From: Candidatus Delongbacteria bacterium
GTDB lineage: Bacteria > JAGOEH01
Length of the DNA: 8,731 bases
Direction of reading: 5' to 3'
Assembly (NCBI GenBank): GCA_017997825.1
Contig: JAGOEH010000129.1
Span: 1 to 8,731, forward strand
The position numbers and the translations under genes are program-made. Within the stretch, counting starts at the first letter, position 1. Every line of letters begins with the position of its first letter. Positions 6,569 through 8,731 of this stretch are shown piece by piece. Under the pieces are notes generated by a model. The model searched no databases, was not told where the DNA came from, and was given only the letters and a program-made list of their open reading frames with translations.

Positions 6569-7447
6569 ATGAGAGTTCGTACCTGGATGTTATTGATGGT
6601 CTTGATCATGAGTCTTGGATTGATGGTCTGTTCTTCGGATGAGGATGAAGATCCGACCATCACCGGTTTTACGGCCAACGGCCAGAGTGCTTATGAAGGT
6701 AATCACGCCGGCGGATCCACCGTAAATTTTGAGTTCATTGCCGGCAAAGGGAGCAAAGAGCTCAAGAGTTACAAAGTCCAGCAGCAGATTTCCGGAAACG
6801 TTACGACGTTGGTTCAAAACGATATCACCGGTGATCCAAGCACCAAGGCCATTACCTATTCGTACACGGTTCCTACCAGTGCTACGGCAGGTTCCACCAT
6901 TACTTTGGTTTTTACCGTCAAGGATGAGGATGCCAATGAGGTATCCAAGACCTATACCATAACGGTATCGACGGCGACTGCCGATTTTTACAGTTACAGT
7001 ATCACCCTGGGAGCCCATGAGAATGTCACCGGCAGTTTCTATTGCGCTCTGGGTGAAACCGGTACGGTATATACCCTCTCGACGGCTAAAACCAATGCCT
7101 CCAGTGTCGATCTGGTATATTATTACGGTGCTACCAACAAGTCTGCCATGGCGGCTCCCAGTGACGCCAGCCTGGATGCCTTTACCTCGTTGAATGTAAC
7201 CACCTGGGCGACCCGGAATGCCACCAAACTGCACAAGGTCAGCGGAAAATTCGACAGTGCCGCCACGTCTACGGCCATTCAGAATGCCTATGTTGAATCC
7301 TCAGCTTCCGGTTTGGTCATCAACCTGGCTGTCAATGAAGAAGTTGCCTTTAAAACGGTTTCCGGCCGCTACGGAGTCCTCAAGATCGCCTCGATTGATA
7401 CCGGTACCGCCGGTAAGATCGTTTTTTCAGTTAAAGTTAGCAAATAG
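6569..7447 (+). CDS. Probable lipoprotein with two beta-sandwich-like regions, unknown function
   Basis: A 292-residue exported protein. MRVRTW followed by a hydrophobic stretch 7-20 and Cys21 makes a type-II-like signal peptide. The box is L18-M19-V20-C21; Val just before the Cys is unusual, so lipidation is likely but not certain. An acidic linker (SSDEDEDP, 22-29) follows. Residues 30-135 look like an Ig/cadherin-type beta-sandwich ending in TITLVFTVKDEDANEVSKTYTITV-like strands. Residues 140-292 form a second beta-rich region with SITLGAHENVTGSFYCALG near 144-162 and the segment DLVYYYGATN…MAAPSDAS (181-201), reminiscent of domains in secreted or lipoproteins of Bacteroidota and relatives; I recall no name for it. 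The protein is Thr/Ser-rich and Pro-poor. The start is fixed by AAAGGAGG 5 nt upstream. It stands alone, between its own promoter and a strong terminator. A surface or outer-membrane location is inference. Confidence 0.85.
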   Translation: MRVRTWMLLMVLIMSLGLMVCSSDEDEDPTITGFTANGQSAYEGNHAGGSTVNFEFIAGKGSKELKSYKVQQQISGNVTTLVQNDITGDPSTKAITYSYTVPTSATAGSTITLVFTVKDEDANEVSKTYTITVSTATADFYSYSITLGAHENVTGSFYCALGETGTVYTLSTAKTNASSVDLVYYYGATNKSAMAAPSDASLDAFTSLNVTTWATRNATKLHKVSGKFDSAATSTAIQNAYVESSASGLVINLAVNEEVAFKTVSGRYGVLKIASIDTGTAGKIVFSVKVSK

Positions 7448-7473
7448 TCTTTGATTGATTCAGGTTTAGAACC

Positions 7474-7506
7474 AAGGGACAGAATTCAAATTCTGTCCCT
7501 TTTTTT
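7474..7506 (+). terminator. Strong intrinsic terminator after the lipoprotein gene
   Basis: AAGGGACAGAATT (7474-7486) pairs perfectly with AATTCTGTCCCTT (7489-7501); with a TCAA tetraloop the stem is at least 12 bp. Seven T (7500-7506) follow. It lies 26 nt after the stop codon. GGGACAGAAT…ATTCTGTCCC palindromes of this type also occur as dispersed elements in other genomes (from memory), so it may be a recruited repeat; one copy here cannot show that. Confidence 0.9.
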
Positions 7507-7750
7507 ATTGTGTGCGCCCGGCAGGGCGCACCTGCTTGGAGGTGTAAGTCTCGGAACTGTTTGCCGAAAAGATATAATAGGGTTCGGTTAAGATGGCCGA
7601 TCTCCTGGGGTGGAAACCATCCGTAATAGTGATGGTTGTCGTTATGGCGATTGAAATGATAGGTTGATTGTCTTTAAAAACCAGACTGTAATATATCGGA
7701 ATGGGGATCGGGTGCAGATGGTGGGTTAAGGATGAATAGGGGGGAATCAG
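7505..7750 (-). other. Gene-poor interval with a start-less minus-strand open frame
   Basis: The interval 7507-7746 has no credible gene. On the minus strand one frame is open from 7750 down to TAA at 7507-7505 (81 codons), preceded by TGA at 7753-7751. It has no ATG or TTG and only one GTG near its end. Its peptide is Ile/Thr/Ser/Pro-rich (for example FKDNQPIISIAITTTITITD) and matches no family I know. It overlaps the presumed intron remnant antisense, so it may be a decayed gene or chance. A 7-bp dyad AACCATC (7615-7621) / GATGGTT (7631-7637) is also present. No clear terminator for the leftward methyltransferase transcript was found. Confidence 0.3.
7512..7570 (+). mobile_element. Possible 5' remnant of a group II intron
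   Basis: Starting 5 nt after the terminator T-run, GTGCGCCC (7512-7519) pairs with GGGCGCAC (7524-7531) around GGCA, followed by GGAGGTGTAAGTCTC (7538-7552). Group II introns start GUGYG. The Ll.LtrB intron begins GTGCGCCCAGATAGGG and reaches a similar TTAAGTC element, and other bacterial introns have a GGTG(A/T)AAGTC-type hairpin at this point in domain I. Introns of bacterial class C insert just behind terminator hairpins, as here. No reverse transcriptase frame, domain V or 3' end follows in this window, so only a short, decayed 5' end could be present; its right boundary is arbitrary. Alternative: an unrelated GC-rich hairpin. Confidence 0.4.
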
Positions 7751-8469
7751 TCAGGGCGGGTGATGATCAGAACATTACGGCCGAAGAGAATTTTGGCTTT
7801 AAAAAAGATCCGGCGGCCGGTGAGATGGTACATCATTTGGCAGATCATTTGCTGGAGTCGGAAGAATGGTTGTAAAAGGTATCGGAATAAACCGTGAAAA
7901 CAGCCATTGGAGTAAAGGGCGGCCAGGATTTTGAAACCGGAATCCGACAGTAGGGTTTGGCAGCGGTAGCGTGTAATGGGATATTGGTGGGAATAATCCA
8001 TTTCATAAAAATCTTCCCGATAATGGAGGTAATCCGGAAAAGCCATGATGCAGAAACCTCCGGGTTTCAGTACCCGGCGGATTTCGCTCATGGTGTTCAA
8101 CAGAACCTGGTAATCACTAAGATGTTCGATCACATGGCTCATGTAGATCAGATCGACGGAATGAGATCGGATGGGGAATGGGGGAATGAAGGAACGGAGA
8201 ACGCCGATCCCGAGTTGTTTGCCCCGGCTTGCCATGATCGGGCTGGGTTCGATTCCGATATAGCGGAGCGAGGTGCGGATGGAATCCGGCAGGTTCAGGA
8301 AGAAATCGCAGCGGCCCAGGCCGATTTCCAGGCAGGTATGGACTTCGTTCCAATCGATATGACGTGAAAGGATACGAAACTGGTTCCGATAGAGACGGCG
8401 TTTGATCCATTCACCCCATGGATGGAGCTTTTTTTCGGCAAAATGGCTATAAAAAATTTGATCCGGCAT
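7747..8469 (-). CDS. Class I SAM-dependent methyltransferase
   Basis: A 240-residue probably cytosolic enzyme transferring a methyl group from S-adenosylmethionine; the acceptor is unknown. The Rossmann fold is visible: motif I CLEIGLGRC at 46-54 (E48, G50, G52), where the usual third Gly is Cys54; acidic residue E74 in IGIEPS at 71-76 for the ribose hydroxyls; SVDLIYMSHVIEHL at 104-117, typical of Methyltransf_11 members; and EIRRVLKPGGFCIMAFPDY at 129-147. The C-terminal part (about 185-240) has hydrophobic and basic stretches that could touch membrane or a lipid-linked substrate, but this is a guess. It starts 15 nt after the pgpA stop with only a weak ribosome site (GAGA), so it is probably the second gene of a leftward operon and perhaps translationally dependent on pgpA. 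Methylation of a lipid or polysaccharide precursor is possible from context, not shown. Confidence 0.85.
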   Translation of the reverse strand: MPDQIFYSHFAEKKLHPWGEWIKRRLYRNQFRILSRHIDWNEVHTCLEIGLGRCDFFLNLPDSIRTSLRYIGIEPSPIMASRGKQLGIGVLRSFIPPFPIRSHSVDLIYMSHVIEHLSDYQVLLNTMSEIRRVLKPGGFCIMAFPDYLHYREDFYEMDYSHQYPITRYRCQTLLSDSGFKILAALYSNGCFHGLFRYLLQPFFRLQQMICQMMYHLTGRRIFFKAKILFGRNVLIITRPD

Positions 8470-8484
8470 GATTGATTTCTCGGT

Positions 8485-8731
8485 TTAAAAAAGGTGGAGT
8501 CCGTTCAATAAGTGCATGATGGCGAGCGAGACCAGTCCGGCCAGCATATCGTCGACCATAATGCCCCAGCCACGCGGCAGATTCTGGGAGTTGTCGATCC
8601 AGAGGGGTTTCCAGACATCGAAAATCCGAAACAGAACCAAAGCAATCAGAATGCTTTTCCAGTTTACCGGAAGCAAGATCATGGCCAGCATCATGCCGAA
8701 TACCTCATCGATTACGATGGAATGAGCGTCA
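8485..8731 (-). CDS. pgpA: Phosphatidylglycerophosphatase A, C-terminal part (cut by window end)
   Basis: PgpA dephosphorylates phosphatidylglycerophosphate to phosphatidylglycerol at the inner membrane, the last step of this phospholipid's synthesis. The frame is open from the window edge to TAA at 8487-8485, giving 81 C-terminal residues of a family usually about 160-170 long. Two family hallmarks are clear. IVIDEVFGM (5-13 of the visible part) corresponds to the conserved IVxDExxG with its acidic pair. FRIFDVWKP…GWGIMVDDMLAGL corresponds to the FRxFDxWKP…GGxGIMxDDxxAG region. The usual KPWPI is KPLWI here. The ATG at 8694 is internal, because the conserved DE motif lies upstream of it in the same frame; it should not be taken as the start. 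The start and promoter are outside the window. The methyltransferase gene follows 15 nt downstream on the same strand. Confidence 0.92.
   Translation of the reverse strand, partial: DAHSIVIDEVFGMMLAMILLPVNWKSILIALVLFRIFDVWKPLWIDNSQNLPRGWGIMVDDMLAGLVSLAIMHLLNGLHLF

Noticed and set aside
6590-7234. 214-codon minus-strand open frame antisense to the lipoprotein gene
   Set aside because: The sense gene has a promoter, ribosome site, signal peptide and terminator; the antisense frame is Gly/Arg-rich shadow sequence.
8516-8725. Plus-strand 69-codon open frame at the right edge
   Set aside because: It overlaps pgpA antisense, and pgpA carries unmistakable family motifs.
1-8731. CRISPR array, tRNA or rRNA genes, transposase or integrase
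   Set aside because: No regularly spaced repeats, cloverleaf-type sequence, rRNA-like sequence or recombinase motif was seen on either strand.

Overview
This 8.7-kb window appears to be ordinary chromosomal DNA from a Gram-negative bacterium. The evidence is an OmpA-type peptidoglycan-anchoring envelope protein, a probable lipoprotein, and the phosphatidylglycerophosphatase gene pgpA. The phylum cannot be fixed from the sequence. Classical sigma70-type promoters (TTGACA/TTGACT, 17-nt spacer, AT-rich -10) and Shine-Dalgarno sites such as AAAGGAGG argue against Bacteroidota proper, even though the OmpA/PD40 architecture and the lipoprotein recall the wider Fibrobacteres-Chlorobi-Bacteroidetes-like and candidate-phylum world. 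That placement is inference.

Layout. 1-191: AT-rich C-terminal tail of a gene that begins before the window. 235-2049 (+): secreted PD40 beta-propeller, carboxypeptidase-regulatory-like and OmpA protein. 2097-2780 (-): nucleotidyltransferase-fold protein, convergent with the OmpA gene. 2781-3107: divergent intergenic region with one well-formed promoter in each direction, plus a tandem direct repeat and a 12-bp palindrome between them. 3108-4049 (+): AEC-family transporter, then a short intrinsic terminator. 4187-6406 (+): a complete bacterial cation-chloride cotransporter homologue (SLC12/CCC) with its cytosolic C-terminal domain. 6479-6522: a strong promoter whose -35 box sits inside a perfect 12-bp inverted repeat. 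6569-7447 (+): probable lipoprotein, closed by a strong terminator. 7507-7746: no convincing gene; it holds what looks like the 5' end of a group II intron directly after the terminator and a start-less open frame on the minus strand. 7747-8469 (-) class I methyltransferase and 8485-8731 (-) 3' part of pgpA, 15 nt apart and probably one operon read from the right.

The genes do not form one obvious pathway. Three are separately promoted envelope or transport units (OmpA protein, two transporters, lipoprotein), beside a lipid-metabolism pair at the right edge. I found no convincing new multi-gene system. The points most worth checking are the operator-like palindrome over the lipoprotein promoter, the cation-site residues of the CCC protein (His where K+-transporting members have Tyr), and the intron remnant behind the terminator.
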